Positions 4,994 to 6,153 of a stretch of 6,153 bases of DNA are shown one piece after another; the stretch's first letter is position 1; each line of letters starts with the position of its first letter. The stretch is taken from assembly GCA_044448905.1 (NCBI GenBank), contig JBIOHJ010000158.1, positions 1 to 6,153 on the forward strand. Reading direction: 5' to 3'. The DNA comes from JBIOHJ01 sp044448905. Its GTDB lineage: Bacteria; Bacteroidota; Bacteroidia; AKYH767-A; OLB10. The notes below the pieces were generated by a model. The model was not told where the DNA came from. It saw nothing but the letters and a program-made list of their open reading frames with translations, and made no database searches. The position numbers and the translations under genes were made by a program.

Positions 4994-6016
4994 TTAAACC
5001 GTCCATGAAGTTAATCCTCTTTGCACAAAAGAATACTTACGGAATTCACCGCCCGATTTTTTTACGGCTTCCATAACGCTGAAGCGTGTATTGCCGGGAC
5101 AATAAAACACCATGAACCCGCCACCGCCCGCGCCCGAAATTTTTCCACCTGTAGCACCGGCTTTCTTCGCGGTTTCATACAGTTCATCAATATGTGAGTT
5201 TGAAATTCCGTCAGCCATCATTTTTTTATTGCGGAAACCAAAGTCGAGAATTTCGCCAATGGCATCAATGTCTCCTTTTAGCAAGGCTTCTTTCATCATC
5301 ACAGCCTGTTCTTTTAAATGATGCATCGCTTCAATTGACTTTTCGTTTTTATTTATAACATTACGGCTTTGTTCTTCGATAATATCGGATGAAAAACGGC
5401 TGGTAGTTGTATAATAAAGGAGTAAATTATTCTCAAGCTCGTTCAGGTATTTTTCTTTAATGCGAAGCGGATTTACAATTACTTTATTGTTTGCGTAAAA
5501 CTCCATAAAGTTTACACCGCCAAAAGCGGCTGCATACTGGTCCTGCTTTCCGCCTGCCATTTTTAAATCTTCGCGTTCAATTTCGTAAGCAAGATGCGCA
5601 ATGTCATATTCGCCAAGAGGCAATTTGAGCCATTCGGCAAAAGCACCCACCACGGCAACTACCAGCGTTGACGAAGTTCCCAAGCCCGAACCTGCAGGAA
5701 CATCTACAGAGGAAGTGAGTTTGAACGATAACGGCTTCTTTGCAAAATCTTTTACAATGCGGTTGTAAATTCCTTTGAATAAAATTAAATTTCCTTTAGG
5801 TTCAATAAATTCTTTTGCATCAAAAGTTTCATTTTCATTTTTATCAATAGAATTAAAAACTATTTTTCCATCGTTTGAAGGTTCAATGGTTGCACCGGCA
5901 TAAAGCGAAATGCAGGCATTGAGAATAGCTCCGCCATAAATGTCGGAATAGGGGCTTACATCGGTTCCCCCGCCTGCGAGCCCAATCCGTAAAGGAGCTT
6001 TACTACGATAAATCAT
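4994..6016 (-). CDS. hddA: GHMP-family sugar kinase, probable D-glycero-alpha-D-manno-heptose 7-phosphate kinase
   Basis: HddA phosphorylates D-glycero-D-manno-heptose 7-phosphate at C1, using ATP, in GDP-heptose synthesis. The 340-residue product has the usual length. It opens MIYRSKAPLRIGLAGGGTDV with SPYSDIYGG next, the N-terminal signature of heptose and fucose-type GHMP kinases. The ATP-binding glycine loop PAGSGLGTSS is at 107-116, and AGGKQDQYAAAFGG at 154-167 carries the probable catalytic D159. The C-terminal GHMP motif KISGAGGGGFMVFY is at 292-305. The ATG at 6014-6016 gives the expected N-terminus, with an AT-rich leader, no Shine-Dalgarno sequence and no promoter I can call. It is followed after 127 bp by hddC, and a GxxExxY-like gene ends 59 bp upstream. 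A fucose or other sugar kinase is less likely because SPYSDIYGG and the hddC neighbour favour heptose. Confidence 0.88.
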   Translation of the reverse strand: MIYRSKAPLRIGLAGGGTDVSPYSDIYGGAILNACISLYAGATIEPSNDGKIVFNSIDKNENETFDAKEFIEPKGNLILFKGIYNRIVKDFAKKPLSFKLTSSVDVPAGSGLGTSSTLVVAVVGAFAEWLKLPLGEYDIAHLAYEIEREDLKMAGGKQDQYAAAFGGVNFMEFYANNKVIVNPLRIKEKYLNELENNLLLYYTTTSRFSSDIIEEQSRNVINKNEKSIEAMHHLKEQAVMMKEALLKGDIDAIGEILDFGFRNKKMMADGISNSHIDELYETAKKAGATGGKISGAGGGGFMVFYCPGNTRFSVMEAVKKSGGEFRKYSFVQRGLTSWTV

Positions 6017-6060
6017 TTTAGAACAGAGATTTCAAGTAACTATTGTGTTAAAATAAATTG

Positions 6061-6078
6061 CCACAGATTCACAGATTA
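6061..6078. repeat. CACAGATT octamer repeat at the end of the GxxExxY-like gene
   Basis: The sequence CCACAGATTCACAGATTA contains two exact CACAGATT words in tandem. Its last bases form the stop codon of the minus-strand gene that ends here. The skeleton CCACAGAnnCACrGAnn is shared with the left arm of the palindrome at 2107-2182 (CCACAGAGACACGGAGA), differing mostly at the two n positions. AGATTA (6073-6078) and TAATCT (6085-6090) also make a small AT-rich stem. Confidence 0.55.
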
Positions 6079-6153
6079 TAAAATTAATCTTTTAGTAATT
6101 AATGAGTCTTCGCCAAAGTTGACTATCAAACCCAATGAGCATTTGGATATGGA
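6076..6153 (-). CDS. GxxExxY-family protein, C-terminal end (cut by window edge)
   Basis: Reading the minus strand in from the window edge gives 25 codons, SISKCSLGLIVNFGEDSLITKRLIL in substance, then TAA (6076-6078). The pattern LGLIVNFG followed by a K-R-L-I-L end matches the C-terminus of GxxExxY proteins, where a lysine-rich LGLLINFGxxxxxxKRLVL tail is usual. That family is related to PD-(D/E)XK nucleases, and its cellular role is not established. The namesake motif and catalytic residues lie beyond the window, so the call rests on this tail alone. The gene ends 59 bp upstream of hddA on the same strand, and its stop codon lies inside a CACAGATT repeat. Confidence 0.65.
   Translation of the reverse strand, partial: SISKCSLGLIVNFGEDSLITKRLIL

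Overview
The window looks like chromosomal DNA of a member of the Bacteroidota, probably an environmental lineage. The evidence is a Bacteroidota-type promoter (TTG, 19 bp, TAnnTTTG) in front of rpsL, mostly AT-rich leaders without Shine-Dalgarno sequences, a lipoprotein with a charged residue run right after its lipidated cysteine, and heptose enzymes of the GDP-D,D-heptose type. Base composition is moderately AT-rich by eye. No genus can be named from this alone.

Layout, left to right. Positions 1-1192 (minus strand) hold the start of the str operon, rpsL-rpsG-fusA, with fusA cut by the window edge. Its probable promoter lies at 1333-1362. Positions 1469-2026 (minus) encode a HAD phosphatase of the GmhB type. 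Positions 2027-2182 are almost entirely short repeats. Positions 2320-4068 (plus) encode a large predicted surface lipoprotein. Positions 4159-4866 and 4994-6016 (minus) encode a sugar-phosphate nucleotidyltransferase (HddC-like) and a GHMP kinase (HddA-like). The 127 bp between them are nearly filled by three copies of a CGAAT-type repeat. Positions 6076-6153 (minus) are the last 25 codons of what looks like a GxxExxY-family protein.

The three minus-strand sugar genes fit one pathway. The HddA-like kinase phosphorylates D-glycero-D-manno-heptose 7-phosphate at C1, the GmhB-like phosphatase removes the C7 phosphate, and the HddC-like enzyme activates the product as GDP-heptose for surface polysaccharide or S-layer glycans. 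The isomerase GmhA is not in the window. The lipoprotein gene, on the opposite strand, separates gmhB from hddC-hddA.

The least explained material is intergenic. Several families of degenerate repeats built from 7-8 bp words occupy most of the non-coding DNA. Two CGAAT copies sit directly against the start codons of gmhB and hddC, and a third, inverted copy could form a long hairpin with either of the two copies ahead of hddC. I see no defence island, CRISPR array, transposase or phage gene here.
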